This document shows positions 13,768-21,936 of a stretch of DNA of 29,092 bases, piece after piece. The translations under genes were made by a program, and so were the position numbers. The number at the start of each line of letters is the position of its first letter. The first letter of the stretch is position 1. This stretch comes from a virus. Below the pieces are notes generated by a model. It was not told the DNA's origin and searched no databases. It saw only the letters and a program-made list of their open reading frames with translations. The stretch lies in the IMG/VR virus record IMGVR_UViG_3300017714_000108, positions 1 to 29,092 of that record; one strand, 5' to 3'.

Positions 13768-13884
13768 ATGAGCAATAGTGCAATAATAAGAATAGCATGT
13801 AATTTATACCCTAATAAAAATTTATGGGATCTTACAAAAGAACAAATGAATAAGGTAATGGATATTTATAACGACTATTACTAA
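13768..13884 (+). CDS. Very small hypothetical protein, 38 aa
   Basis: From ATG 13768 to TAA 13882-13884, with the same A-rich leader as the gene at 6972. The sequence starts MSNSAIIRIACNLYPNKNLW and ends with a helix (TKEQMNKVMDIYNDYY). It is the first of four tiny genes joined by stop/start overlaps (TAATG, then ATGA), so they form one translational unit behind the structured leader. No known family; the aromatic-rich acidic end is notable. Confidence 0.5.
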   Translation: MSNSAIIRIACNLYPNKNLWDLTKEQMNKVMDIYNDYY

Positions 13885-14039
13885 TGGCAACAGAATTGAC
13901 AGAAATAAACATGCAACTAAAAACTTATTTATATTCTAATAATCAAGAACAAATTGATTATGCAGAAATATATTTAAGAAACGTACATAGAAAATATGGA
14001 ACGGTGGACACAAAAATAATTAAAAGCATAATAAGATGA
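13884..14039 (+). CDS. Very small helical protein, 51 aa
   Basis: From ATG 13884, sharing one base with the previous stop, to TGA 14037-14039. It reads MATELTEINMQLKTYLYSNN, then NQEQIDYAEIYLRNVHRKYG and VDTKIIKSIIR, and is mostly helical with a basic C-terminus. There is no cysteine, signal or membrane segment. Overlap with the next ATG (ATGA) implies coupled translation. Function unknown; by context it belongs to a set of small, probably early, host-directed proteins. Confidence 0.45.
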   Translation: MATELTEINMQLKTYLYSNNQEQIDYAEIYLRNVHRKYGTVDTKIIKSIIR

Positions 14040-14167
14040 AAACAAACAAACCAAGTAATGCTGAAAAAGCAGCAAAGATTTTTAAGAAGTTAACAAAGTA
14101 TTTTTTAATATTCGCATTATGCTACTTTGTAGGTAGGACATTAGCATCAATACTTTTTAATATATGA
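14036..14167 (+). CDS. Small single-span membrane protein, 43 aa
   Basis: From ATG 14036 to TGA 14165-14167. The first 20 residues are basic and helical (NAEKAAKIFKKLTK) and are followed by one hydrophobic span, YFLIFALCYFVGRTLASILF. This gives an N-in, C-out single-pass inner-membrane protein by the positive-inside rule. It is far from the lysis cassette and is encoded with other tiny proteins behind an early-type promoter, so a role in altering the host membrane or excluding other phages is possible, but there is no direct evidence. Confidence 0.5.
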   Translation: MKTNKPSNAEKAAKIFKKLTKYFLIFALCYFVGRTLASILFNI

Positions 14168-14289
14168 GTTGGGACGATTTTTTAAACCCCCACGAACAAT
14201 TTGAATACCATTGCTGCGAATGTGGATCTAAAATGCAAACAGACAAAGGGGTATGCAGTGGGACTTGTCATGAAGCAAGTTTAATTTAG
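14164..14289 (+). CDS. Small zinc-ribbon-like protein, 41 aa
   Basis: From ATG 14164, overlapping the previous TGA, to TAG 14287-14289. It begins MSWDDFLNPHEQFEYHCCEC and continues GSKMQTDKGVCSGTCHE. Cysteines C17, C18 and C20 plus C31 and C35, with H16 and H36 nearby, could bind one zinc ion as a minimal ribbon. Such tiny zinc proteins often contact nucleic acid or host polymerase. It is the last gene before a strong terminator, closing the four-gene set. Confidence 0.55.
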   Translation: MSWDDFLNPHEQFEYHCCECGSKMQTDKGVCSGTCHEASLI

Positions 14290-14316
14290 TAGTTAGTTTT
14301 TTTTATGAAAGGATAG

Positions 14317-14343
14317 GCAGTCAGAAATGGCTGCTTTTTTTTT
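14317..14343 (+). terminator. Rho-independent terminator with GAAA loop
   Basis: GCAGTCA (14317-14323) pairs with TGGCTGC (14328-14334), with one G-U, around a GAAA loop. A run of nine T follows. It separates the tiny early-type genes from the tail operon. Confidence 0.85.
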
Positions 14344-14378
14344 ATTATCTTGCATGTAATAAAATAGTTAAATAAATA

Positions 14379-14387
14379 CGTTATATA
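14379..14387 (+). promoter_or_regulatory. CGTTATATA late element before tail operon
   Basis: An exact CGTTATATA ending 3 nt before ATG 14391 and preceded by AATAAATA. It follows a terminator, so the tail operon needs a promoter here or just upstream (TATCTTGC at 14346-14353 is a weaker, host-like alternative). Confidence 0.65.
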
Positions 14388-14390
14388 TAT

Positions 14391-15041
14391 ATGAATATTA
14401 ATATTGAAATACCGACAAGTTTAGAAGAAATCACATTAAGTCAATATAAGAGATTTTTAAATATACAGAAACAGACAGAAGAAAGCCATTTTTTAAACGC
14501 AAAGGCTATAGAAATATTTTGCGATATTGATTTAAAAGATGTAATGAGATTAAAAGTAGCAGATTTTAATATAATCACAAATAAAATTAATTTGTTATTT
14601 GAACAAAAACCAAAATTAGTACAAACATTTAAATTAGAAAATACTGATTATGGTTTTATACCGCAGTTGGACGATATAACATTAGGAGAATATATCGACA
14701 TTGACACCTATATTGGAGATTGGGAAAATATGCAAAAAACAATGAATGTATTATACAGACCGATTGTATCTAAAATAAAAAAACGATATGCAATAAAAGA
14801 GTATGATGTAAATACAAGCGATGCATTGTTAGATATGCCATTAAGTGCGGTATTATCGTCAATTTTTTTTTTGTGGAATTTAGGCAACGACTTGTCGAAA
14901 ACTATACTGAAATATTTGGAAGCGGAACAGGGAACGAACTTAATGCAAAGTCAAACTTTAACAGAAAATGGGGTTGGTATCAATCAATCTACACGCTATC
15001 TAACGGAAATATTGAACGGTTTGAAAATATCACTAAATTAG
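14391..15041 (+). CDS. Tail assembly chaperone, shorter product (gpG-like)
   Basis: A 216-residue helical protein, first gene of the tail operon. It begins INIEIPTSLEEITLSQYKRF, a common start for tail assembly chaperones of flavobacterial phages, and the middle is rich in helices (KAIEIFCDIDLKDVMRL, ENMQKTMNVLYRPIV). By analogy with lambda gpG it would bind the tape measure protein and be absent from the virion. A second open frame (-1) overlaps its 3' end and holds a conserved-looking tail segment, so a longer frameshift product is likely. The T10 run at 14863-14872 lies at codons 158-161. The zero-frame ending (LWNLGNDLSKTILKYLEAEQ onwards) still looks protein-like, so both products may be made. 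Confidence 0.65.
   Translation: MNINIEIPTSLEEITLSQYKRFLNIQKQTEESHFLNAKAIEIFCDIDLKDVMRLKVADFNIITNKINLLFEQKPKLVQTFKLENTDYGFIPQLDDITLGEYIDIDTYIGDWENMQKTMNVLYRPIVSKIKKRYAIKEYDVNTSDALLDMPLSAVLSSIFFLWNLGNDLSKTILKYLEAEQGTNLMQSQTLTENGVGINQSTRYLTEILNGLKISLN
14863..14872 (+). other. T10 slippery run, candidate -1 frameshift site
   Basis: Ten consecutive T. In the chaperone frame the codons are ATT TTT TTT TTG, so T-TTT-TTT fits the X-XXY-YYZ rule for a -1 ribosomal shift; RNA polymerase slippage is also possible. A -1 shift leads directly into the open frame ending at 15130. I cannot rule out that the shift occurs further 3', before the KWGWYQ codons. Confidence 0.5.
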
Positions 15042-15130
15042 AAATGCATAAATGCTTTACAATGTTATCATATATACAAGAGAAAACAGAAATAGAAGCA
15101 AATAACATAAAAAAGAAATTTAAAAGATGA
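14870..15130 (+). CDS. Tail assembly chaperone, -1 frame extension (gpGT-like)
   Basis: An open frame in -1 relative to the gene at 14391, ending TGA 15128-15130. It contains NRKWGWYQSIYTLSNGNIER followed by FENITKLEMHKCFTMLSYIQ and a basic end (NNIKKKFKR). The KWGWYxxIYxLxxGxIxxF pattern with a later CFTxLxY is what I expect of the C-terminal domain of tail assembly chaperone fusions in related phages. There is no good separate start: GTG 14873 is possible, but it lies at the slippery run. With a shift at T10 the product would have about 160 + 86 residues. The stop overlaps the next gene's start by four bases (ATGA). Confidence 0.6.
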   Translation, partial: FVEFRQRLVENYTEIFGSGTGNELNAKSNFNRKWGWYQSIYTLSNGNIERFENITKLEMHKCFTMLSYIQEKTEIEANNIKKKFKR

Positions 15131-15600
15131 GCAACCAAACAGGAATAAGGGGGTTTTACCAATTAACAGAAACTATTAAGGAGCAACTACTTGCTGACGT
15201 AAATATTAATACTGTTTCAACTGGTAATATATCAGATGTTAATTTAAATAAACAAGATATTTTCCCTTTAGCGCATATTATGGTTGACAGTGTTACCGCA
15301 GAGGAACAAGTTTTAAGATTTAATATTACAGTAATTGCAGCAGACATTGTAGATCAAAGCAAAGATTTAACACTTGACAGATTTACAGGCAACAACAACG
15401 AACAGGATATAATTAATACGCAGTTAGGAGTACTAAATAAATTAATACAAAATTTACGAAAAGGGCAACTGCATGCAGATATGTACCAATTAGAGGGCAA
15501 CCCTACATGCGAGCCTTTTTATGATAGGTTTGAAAATATGTTAGCAGGTTGGAGTTGCAGAATTGAAATACTAATATACAACGACATTACTATTTGCTAA
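15127..15600 (+). CDS. Putative tail completion / terminator protein
   Basis: A 157-residue alpha/beta protein with strands such as DIFPLAHIMVDSVT and RFNITVIAADIVDQS, helix NTQLGVLNKLIQNLRKGQL, and a closing segment LEGNPTCEPFYDRFENMLAG, then WSCRIEILIYND. This layout, in which a short strand-helix protein ends with a CEPFxDRFENxLAGW motif, recurs in flavobacterial phages at the place where the tail terminator is expected, between the chaperone and HK97 gp10-like genes. It would cap the tail tube and connect it to the neck. Identification is from pattern and gene order; there is no catalytic motif to confirm. Confidence 0.5.
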   Translation: MSNQTGIRGFYQLTETIKEQLLADVNINTVSTGNISDVNLNKQDIFPLAHIMVDSVTAEEQVLRFNITVIAADIVDQSKDLTLDRFTGNNNEQDIINTQLGVLNKLIQNLRKGQLHADMYQLEGNPTCEPFYDRFENMLAGWSCRIEILIYNDITIC

Positions 15601-15601
15601 A

Positions 15602-16150
15602 ATGAAACTCAAAGAAACTGAAAAAGCGTTGCGATTATTTTCTGACTATGTTATACAACAGTCAAAAACAAGATTAACAAAAGGCAAACAAAATTACTCA
15701 AAAGAACTTTACAACTCATTAAAGTATAAATTTGATGAAGAAAATGACGGTTTTATTATTGATTTTGAAATGCAAGGTTACGGAGAATTTCAAGACAAAG
15801 GGGTACGAGGAATTGGCGGAGTTAGAAAAACGACAAGCAAATTTAATAGCAGAAACAACAAAGGCAAGATGTGGAAACAAAAAGGGGGTAACAGTCCATT
15901 TAGTTTTAAAGAGGGTAACAAACCGTCCGTAAAACATTTTGTAGGTTGGGCAAAGTCTAAAGGATTATCGCCTTTTGCAGTTAGGGAAGCAGTGTATCAT
16001 CAAGGAATTAAACCAACGCAATTTTTTACAAAGTCCTTTAATTTAGGTTTTGAAAAGTTGCCAAAAGAATTACAAGAAGCATTTATAATAGACATTGAAT
16101 TTGCAATAGTATTAGCAAAAAAAAATAAGATATGCCAAGATTATTATTAA
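15602..16150 (+). CDS. HK97 gp10-like neck / tail completion protein
   Basis: A 182-residue protein. Residues about 5-50 are helical (KALRLFSDYVIQQSKTRL), then FEMQGYGEFQDKGVRGIGG, SKFNSRNNKGKM, a loop, and WAKSKGLSPFAVREAVYHQG ending IKPTQFFTKSFNLGFEKL. The elements Y-G-x-F-x-D-K-G-V-x-G and G-I-x-x-T-x-F-F are those of the HK97 gp10-like family, which joins head and tail. The tail ends with a short helix. It overlaps the following gene by 19 nt. Family resemblance is fairly good; the exact interface is inferred. Confidence 0.55.
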   Translation: MKLKETEKALRLFSDYVIQQSKTRLTKGKQNYSKELYNSLKYKFDEENDGFIIDFEMQGYGEFQDKGVRGIGGVRKTTSKFNSRNNKGKMWKQKGGNSPFSFKEGNKPSVKHFVGWAKSKGLSPFAVREAVYHQGIKPTQFFTKSFNLGFEKLPKELQEAFIIDIEFAIVLAKKNKICQDYY

Positions 16151-17112
16151 GAAGTCCACAGTTTAAATTTGTAGAAATACCTATATCGGGTGTTAATTCT
16201 TGTACGTGTGAAATTAAAATTAATAGCGTTGTAGAATATTTATTAGTAAAAAATACTAAAAAAGGAACGACACAAAATTTTGATATTTCAGAACTTTGCA
16301 GAGATTATTTAGAAATTTCTTATCAATCAAGTTATCAACCCCAAAAAATAACAATACAAGTAACATTAAGAAATTATGCAGATTTTAACGGAACAGGAAC
16401 TTTAAGGAGTACAAAAGCATACGCTACTGATAATGGCTTTATGGGTTACGGATATTTTGAGGACGGAACAAACCCTTTTACTGCAAACGGTCAATACTTT
16501 ATATCTAAAAACCCCGATTTAAATCTTGTACAATTATATTATCCAAACAATACAACAGGCATAGTTGCTCAAACTATGTCAAGTTCAGAACAAACAGTTA
16601 GTTTTGGTGCAAATGCAACTACAATAGGTGGAAATTATAGTAGCAATATTAAAAGAATAGATTGTACAAAATATGGAGACGGTAGGCGAATAGTTTTTAT
16701 AAACAAATACGGTGCGCAGCAGGACTTATTTTTTTTCTTAAAAGAAACAAAAACACTAACAAGGAAAAACGAAAATTATAAAACAAATATATTAACATAC
16801 CCAAGCACAAATAACCCTGCTACTTACTCAATTTCTGATGCACCTAACAAAACTTTTAACACAACTGCTAAACAAAATTTCACTTTAAGTAGTGGTTATT
16901 ATCCGCAAGGTGCAAATAACTTTTTTGAGGAACTTTTATTAAGTGAGCATGTTTGGATTGAAAGACCAAACAAAGCAACAGGAAATGACGAAGTTGTGCC
17001 AGTAAAAGTGAAAAAGTCATCTTTACAATTTAAAACGTCTGTTAACGACAGATTAATAGAATACACTATTGATTTTGAAGAAGCATTTGATTATATAAAT
17101 AACGTTAGATAA
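16132..17112 (+). CDS. Tail structural protein, 326 aa
   Basis: A mostly beta-stranded protein beginning PRLLLRSPQFKFVEIPISGV, followed by a Cys-containing strand pair (NSCTCEIKINSVVEYLLVKN). The middle is Asn/Thr-rich (TMSSSEQTVSFGANATTIGG), and the end (LQFKTSVNDRLIEYTIDFEE) again forms strands. No enzyme motif is visible. By place between neck genes and the large protein at 17112 it is probably a distal tail or minor tail subunit. The start ATG lies within the previous gene. The last base is shared with the next ATG (TAATG). The class is not certain, but length and composition fit a virion part. Confidence 0.5.
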   Translation: MPRLLLRSPQFKFVEIPISGVNSCTCEIKINSVVEYLLVKNTKKGTTQNFDISELCRDYLEISYQSSYQPQKITIQVTLRNYADFNGTGTLRSTKAYATDNGFMGYGYFEDGTNPFTANGQYFISKNPDLNLVQLYYPNNTTGIVAQTMSSSEQTVSFGANATTIGGNYSSNIKRIDCTKYGDGRRIVFINKYGAQQDLFFFLKETKTLTRKNENYKTNILTYPSTNNPATYSISDAPNKTFNTTAKQNFTLSSGYYPQGANNFFEELLLSEHVWIERPNKATGNDEVVPVKVKKSSLQFKTSVNDRLIEYTIDFEEAFDYINNVR

Positions 17113-19310
17113 TGCAGCAAAAGTTAATTTTATATATTGGGAACAAAGGAAGTTTAGGAGTTTATACCGAAGCTAATAGGGTTGATCAGTTTAAAGACGA
17201 AAGCGTATCTTTTACTCAAACAATACAAAACGTTAAGGACTTAAAAAAAATATTTACTGAATTTACTAAAACTTTTGCATTACCTGCATCGCCAAAAAAC
17301 AATAAATTATTTAAACATTATTATAATTTTGATATTTCAGACAGCACCTCTTTTGATGCAAGAGTGAAAGTAGGTGCATCTTTAGAGTTAAACGATATAC
17401 TATTTAAAACAGGTAAAATAGCCTTAACGGGTGTTGAATTAAAAAATAACGTACCACATACATATAAGGTAACATTTTATGGCAGCACAGTTGATTTAAA
17501 AGATATTTTAGGAGATCAACAATTAAGCAGTTTAAGCGATTTAAATGATTTAAATTTAGATTATGATTTTACAACCGTAAAAGATAAAATACAAAATACA
17601 GATTATGGCGATGATATTATTTGTCCATTAATTACTAACAGCGCAAGGCTTACATATTCAACTGCAAATGCTGACAGAGCTTTAAATAATCTTTATTACA
17701 GAAATATATACCCCGAAAACGGGGTTGTATTTACGGAACTTAAATATGCGTTAAGATTGCAAAAAATTATTGATGCAATACAAAATCAATTTCCTATTAC
17801 TTTTTCTAATGATTTTTTTAATGATGCAACAAATACAGATTGGGACAATTTATATATGTGGTTGCATAGAAAAAAAGGAAATGTTACACCTGCAGAGCAA
17901 GTTTCAGTAATATGGACAACTGCTGACGAATACGGAGACTACACATGTAATGCACCCTGTATAAACTATTCAAGTGAAAACAACGGAGTTATAACTATAG
18001 GCGCTCAACAAGTAGGAAGCGATTTTTTAAGACAAACTACCGTTACTATAACACCTACTATTGGAGATACAACCGAATATTCAGCGCAAGTTTTGATGAC
18101 ACAAAACGGAGAACAAACAATAGTTTCACAATTAATAAATGTAACAGGAACTCAATTTATGGGCAACCAATTTAACAATCTAAATGGACAATTTAATGCA
18201 AATGCAGAATATGTTTTACAAATAACAACCGATCCTGCAACCCCTATTACATTACCCCCAGACGGTATTACATGGTACATTAGTTACCAAAGAATATCAG
18301 AGCAAGGAAGTCCTTATTATTTTCAAAGGTGGCAAAATGCAAATAGTTTTACAAATACAAATACAATACCTTTTAGAATACAAGAACAAATACCTAAAAT
18401 GAAAATTATTGATTTTCTTACAGGTATATTTCAAATGTTTAATTTGACTGCTTATGTAGAAGACGAAATAATTGTTGTGCAGCCTTTAGATGAATTTTAT
18501 AATAAAGCACCACAAACAGTACCGCCTATTGGAGAAGATCCCGAATTTATAGGAGTAGATATTGACAAGTATTTAGATGTAACAAAATCAACAGTAGATA
18601 TTGCTTTACCTTTTAAAGAGGTTAATTTTACTTATAAAGGCTTAAAAACATTTTTAGCACAACAATACGAACAATTAAATAATACTGGTTGGGGTAGTTT
18701 GTCATATAGTGCCAATGATTATTTTGATGCACCGCAAGAAAAATATAGTATTGAGCTACCTTTTGAGCACATGATGTTTGAAAGACTATTTAACAGCAGT
18801 AGTGGATCAACATCGACATTAATGTATGGTTATTTTGTAGACGATAACCAAGAGCCATATTTCGGAAGTCCTTTATTGTTTTATGGCTTTAGAAGACAAC
18901 CACCTTTAACATCAACATCTTTCGCATTAAAACCAACAGCAAGTAGTCCACCCGATCAAATAACGGAATATTGGATCCCTATGAACACAAAAGAAATTAA
19001 CCCTGCAACCAGCAATACATCTTTGCATTTTAACAATGAATTAATGGAGTATAACGCAAATATTTATGCAGATGCAAATCAATTTACAGGCACGTTATTT
19101 GAAAATCATTACAAAAACTATATCCAAGAAGTTTTTAATACAAGATTAAGATTAACAAAAGTTACTGCATACCTACCATACAAAATATTTAGTAGCCTGC
19201 AGTTATATGATAGAATAAGATTTAGGCAACAGAATTATAAAATTAATTCAATGACTACAAACCTAACAACAGGAAAAACAGAATTTGAATTATTAAATAC
19301 TGATATATGA
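17112..19310 (+). CDS. Large tail protein, possible hub or baseplate
   Basis: A 732-residue protein. The N-terminus (QKLILYIGNKGSLGVYTEAN), then ESVSFTQTIQNVKDLKKIFT and EFTKTFALPASPKNNKLFKH, is a pattern I associate with large tail-tip proteins of flavobacterial phages. The middle (about 280-410) is strand-rich and Thr/Gln-rich. After about 415 comes RIQEQIPKMKIIDFLTGIFQ, then a long beta region with RLFNSSSGSTSTLMYGYFVD. The end (IRFRQQNYKINSMTTNLTTG) resembles the folded end of hub-type proteins. It could be the tail hub or tip that carries the fibre. No lysozyme or peptidase motif is seen. The previous and next genes both overlap it. Confidence 0.5.
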   Translation: MQQKLILYIGNKGSLGVYTEANRVDQFKDESVSFTQTIQNVKDLKKIFTEFTKTFALPASPKNNKLFKHYYNFDISDSTSFDARVKVGASLELNDILFKTGKIALTGVELKNNVPHTYKVTFYGSTVDLKDILGDQQLSSLSDLNDLNLDYDFTTVKDKIQNTDYGDDIICPLITNSARLTYSTANADRALNNLYYRNIYPENGVVFTELKYALRLQKIIDAIQNQFPITFSNDFFNDATNTDWDNLYMWLHRKKGNVTPAEQVSVIWTTADEYGDYTCNAPCINYSSENNGVITIGAQQVGSDFLRQTTVTITPTIGDTTEYSAQVLMTQNGEQTIVSQLINVTGTQFMGNQFNNLNGQFNANAEYVLQITTDPATPITLPPDGITWYISYQRISEQGSPYYFQRWQNANSFTNTNTIPFRIQEQIPKMKIIDFLTGIFQMFNLTAYVEDEIIVVQPLDEFYNKAPQTVPPIGEDPEFIGVDIDKYLDVTKSTVDIALPFKEVNFTYKGLKTFLAQQYEQLNNTGWGSLSYSANDYFDAPQEKYSIELPFEHMMFERLFNSSSGSTSTLMYGYFVDDNQEPYFGSPLLFYGFRRQPPLTSTSFALKPTASSPPDQITEYWIPMNTKEINPATSNTSLHFNNELMEYNANIYADANQFTGTLFENHYKNYIQEVFNTRLRLTKVTAYLPYKIFSSLQLYDRIRFRQQNYKINSMTTNLTTGKTEFELLNTDI

Positions 19311-19456
19311 TAAAAAACATATTAGACTTATTACAAGAAGTAAACGGAGAAACGGAAAACATACGTATTGCACAGGGTAAATATGCTTTACCTACATCAG
19401 TAAAAAACAGTTATAAATTAATTAAACAGGTATGGGCAAGGAAAAATACGAAGTAG
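19307..19456 (+). CDS. Small protein before tape measure, 49 aa
   Basis: From ATG 19307, overlapping the previous TGA (ATGA), to TAG 19454-19456. The sequence MIKNILDLLQEVNGETENIR is helical and is followed by a basic end (YKLIKQVWARKNTK). It overlaps the tape measure gene by 25 nt in another frame. A short helix plus basic tail before a tape measure could be an assembly factor, but nothing is recognised. The coupled overlaps on both sides favour a real gene. Confidence 0.45.
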   Translation: MIKNILDLLQEVNGETENIRIAQGKYALPTSVKNSYKLIKQVWARKNTK

Positions 19457-21225
19457 AATTAGCAGCAAATACAAAAGAAGCAGAAAAAAATGTTGATGCC
19501 TTAAATAAAAAAGTAAAGGACACAGGTAAAAGTGCAAGAAAATCGGGCAAAGAATTATCGGCAGGCATGCAGTTAGGTAATGAAGCTGTTAGAGGTTTAG
19601 ACAGATATACAGGCGGTTTAGCGTCAAAATTTGTTGCGGTTGGAAAAGCTGCAAAATTAAGCGGCAAGGCTATGAAAACTGCACTAATATCATCGGGTAT
19701 TGGTTTGTTAGTTGTTGCATTAGGTTTAGTTGTTCAGTATTGGGACGAAATTACTGAATTAGTTAATGGAGTTAGTGGCGAACAAAAAGACTTATTGGCT
19801 AACACAGAAAAAACATTAGAAACACAGCAAAGCCAATTAGACACAATAGGGCAAATGTCAAACACTTTAAAACTACAGGGTAAAAGTGAAAAAGAAATTA
19901 GAGATTTAAAAAGGCAACAAACAGATGAAATAATTACATCTACAGAATTATTATTAGAGCAACAAAAGTCACAGAAAAAAGCACAGGTTGAAGCAGCAGA
20001 ACGGAATAAGAATATTACAATGGGTATTATTACGTTTCTTACTGCACCTATTGTTATGATATTAGGGGTAATAGATGCTTTAAGTGCTGCAATGGCATCA
20101 TTAGGTATAATAGATGAAGCAACAAATTTAGCAGAGGGTTATGTTACAGGTGTGGCAGAAATGCTTTTTGATCCCGATGAGGTTGCAGCGGCAGGAGACG
20201 AAACAATTAATGAAACAGAAAAAAAATTAAGACAATTAAAAAATACTCGTGACGGTTATATATTGCAAGATAAAAAAGAAACAGAAAAAGCCGAACAAGA
20301 CAAAAGAGCTAAAGCAAAATCTGATGCACAAAAATTAACTGACATAGAAAAACAGGCTTTAAAGGACAAAAACAAAGCTATTGAAGATATTAGGAAAGCA
20401 TTAATTGTTACAGAAGATCAAGAACGAGCAGAAACATTAAGAAAAATTGGCGAAGATTATGATAACCAAATTGCATTAGCTGAAAAATATTATGGCGAAG
20501 ACAGTGAAAAAGTTTTAGAATTAAGAGCTGCAAGGAAAGTTGTTTTAGATGAGCAACAATTAACGTTTGACGAACAAGACAAAGCAAAACAAGAAAAAAT
20601 TGATGCAGATGAAGCTAAAAGATTAAAGGACAAAGAAGATGCAGAAAAGGAAGCAGCAGAAGCAAAATATGCAAGAAATCAAAAATCATTAGATGATCTT
20701 ATTGCGATAGGTGGGCAAGAGACAAAATTTGGACAAGCTATGTTAATTGCAAAACAAATATTAGCAGCCAAAGAGATGATAATGGAAATGAAAGGTACAT
20801 TATTTACTGCAAAACAATCAGCAACAAAGGCAACAGTTAAGGCTGCAGAAAGTGGGGTTGATGTTGCAGCAGGTGGAGCTAAAACTGCATCTGTTGGTTT
20901 TCCACAAAATATACCTTTAATTATAGGATATGCAGCGCAGGCAGTAGGTATTGTTTCTGCTATAAAAGGTGCAATGAAAGCTATGAAAGGAGCAAGTAAA
21001 CAAAACGTGCCAACACCAAGAATAGAAACACCGACTGCAACAGCAGGTGCGCCCGAAAGTATACCGCCAGCATTTAATATTGTAGGTGCAAGCGAAACAA
21101 ACCAATTAGCAGATGCAATAGGTGGTCAAACTCAAATACCTACTAAGGCATTTGTTGTTGCAAGTGACGTATCAACAGCGCAGGAAATGGACAGGAACAT
21201 AATTGAGGGTGCAAGTATTGGATAA
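19432..21225 (+). CDS. Tape measure protein
   Basis: A 597-residue protein, Ala/Lys/Glu-rich and mostly helical. It starts GKEKYEVELAANTKEAEKNV, the usual coiled-coil opening. Hydrophobic spans lie at about 84-103 (ALISSGIGLLVVALGLVV) and 197-226 (MGIITFLTAPIVMILGVIDA). A long charged coiled coil follows (about 255-420), then another hydrophobic stretch near 480-515 (IPLIIGYAAQAVGIVSAIKG). The combination of long helix and membrane-like spans is typical of tape measure proteins, which fix tail length and are released on DNA ejection. At about 1.5 angstrom per residue (textbook rule) it would specify a tail near 90 nm. The chaperone genes at 14391 sit upstream in the same operon. Confidence 0.8.
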   Translation: MGKEKYEVELAANTKEAEKNVDALNKKVKDTGKSARKSGKELSAGMQLGNEAVRGLDRYTGGLASKFVAVGKAAKLSGKAMKTALISSGIGLLVVALGLVVQYWDEITELVNGVSGEQKDLLANTEKTLETQQSQLDTIGQMSNTLKLQGKSEKEIRDLKRQQTDEIITSTELLLEQQKSQKKAQVEAAERNKNITMGIITFLTAPIVMILGVIDALSAAMASLGIIDEATNLAEGYVTGVAEMLFDPDEVAAAGDETINETEKKLRQLKNTRDGYILQDKKETEKAEQDKRAKAKSDAQKLTDIEKQALKDKNKAIEDIRKALIVTEDQERAETLRKIGEDYDNQIALAEKYYGEDSEKVLELRAARKVVLDEQQLTFDEQDKAKQEKIDADEAKRLKDKEDAEKEAAEAKYARNQKSLDDLIAIGGQETKFGQAMLIAKQILAAKEMIMEMKGTLFTAKQSATKATVKAAESGVDVAAGGAKTASVGFPQNIPLIIGYAAQAVGIVSAIKGAMKAMKGASKQNVPTPRIETPTATAGAPESIPPAFNIVGASETNQLADAIGGQTQIPTKAFVVASDVSTAQEMDRNIIEGASIG

Positions 21226-21248
21226 AACGCAAAATATTTAATTAAAAA

Positions 21249-21257
21249 CGTTATATA
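21249..21257 (+). promoter_or_regulatory. CGTTATATA late element before prohead protease
   Basis: An exact CGTTATATA ending 3 nt before ATG 21261. The upstream 30 bases, running from the tape measure stop codon (AAAACGCAAAATAT...AATTAAAAA), are nearly the same as those before the element at 23333, so the whole cassette is duplicated. Confidence 0.7.
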
Positions 21258-21260
21258 ATT

Positions 21261-21869
21261 ATGAAAATAATAGAGCTTATTTTAGATGAAGATCAAGAAG
21301 AAACAGGAGTCGAAGCAATATCTATTGTTGAAAGTCCTGCTATTGAAAGCGACTTTATTGCTTTAAAAGACCAAGAAATAAAATTAGCGAAAGTTGATGA
21401 AGACAAAAAAATCTTAATGGGTGCATTGTTAATACCTAATAAACCTATTTACAGAAATGGTGCAGAGGGCGAATATTATATTTATTTTTCAAAAGATACA
21501 GTACAAAAAGCATCACAGTTATATTTACAAAATGGTTATCAGCACAATAGTACATTAGAGCATCAGCAAACGTTACAAGGCTTAACATTAGTTGAAAGTT
21601 GGATTGTTGAAGATGAATTACAGGATAAAACAAGAAAATACGGACTTAATGTGCCTGTTGGCAGTTGGGTTGGATCAGTAAAAGTTAATAATGATGAAAT
21701 ATGGCAGGAGTATGTTAAAACAAATAAAGTTAAAGGTTTTTCTATTGAGGGGTATTTTGCTGACAAAATGGAAGCACCTAAGGACAAAATTAAAGAGGAA
21801 TATTCAAAAAATAAAAGTGCTGAAAAGACATTAAATAAAATCATAAATATATTGACCAATGAAAAATAA
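21261..21869 (+). CDS. Prohead protease, XkdF-like
   Basis: A 202-residue protein with the pattern of the XkdF-like (Peptidase S78-related) prohead proteases. After an acidic N-terminus (LILDEDQEETGVEAISIVES) come ILMGALLIPNKPIYR, GEYYIYFSKDTVQKASQLYL, STLEHQQTLQGLTLVESWIV with H101, and VPVGSWVGSVKVNNDEIWQE ending VKGFSIEGYF. These elements in this order define the family. It would cut scaffold and capsid proteins during head maturation. The last 15 residues (AEKTLNKIINIL) resemble the scaffold's C-terminus and the N-terminal tag of the next three proteins, perhaps a shared signal for entry to the prohead. It overlaps the next gene by 11 nt. Confidence 0.8.
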   Translation: MKIIELILDEDQEETGVEAISIVESPAIESDFIALKDQEIKLAKVDEDKKILMGALLIPNKPIYRNGAEGEYYIYFSKDTVQKASQLYLQNGYQHNSTLEHQQTLQGLTLVESWIVEDELQDKTRKYGLNVPVGSWVGSVKVNNDEIWQEYVKTNKVKGFSIEGYFADKMEAPKDKIKEEYSKNKSAEKTLNKIINILTNEK

Positions 21870-21936
21870 TATTGAAAAAGTTTACGGTAAACTACCAAAG
21901 AAAAAATTAGGTTTAAAAAAGCATAAAATTGATTTA
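21859..21936 (+). repeat. Duplicated 5' tag, copy 1 (copy 2 at 22239-22316)
   Basis: The first 78 nt of paralogues 1 and 2 encode identical 26-residue tags. Only four synonymous third-base changes occur, all in the first ten codons. The next 48 nt (21889-21936 and 22269-22316) are identical at DNA level, whereas the bodies that follow are not alignable at DNA level by eye. Confidence 0.85.
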
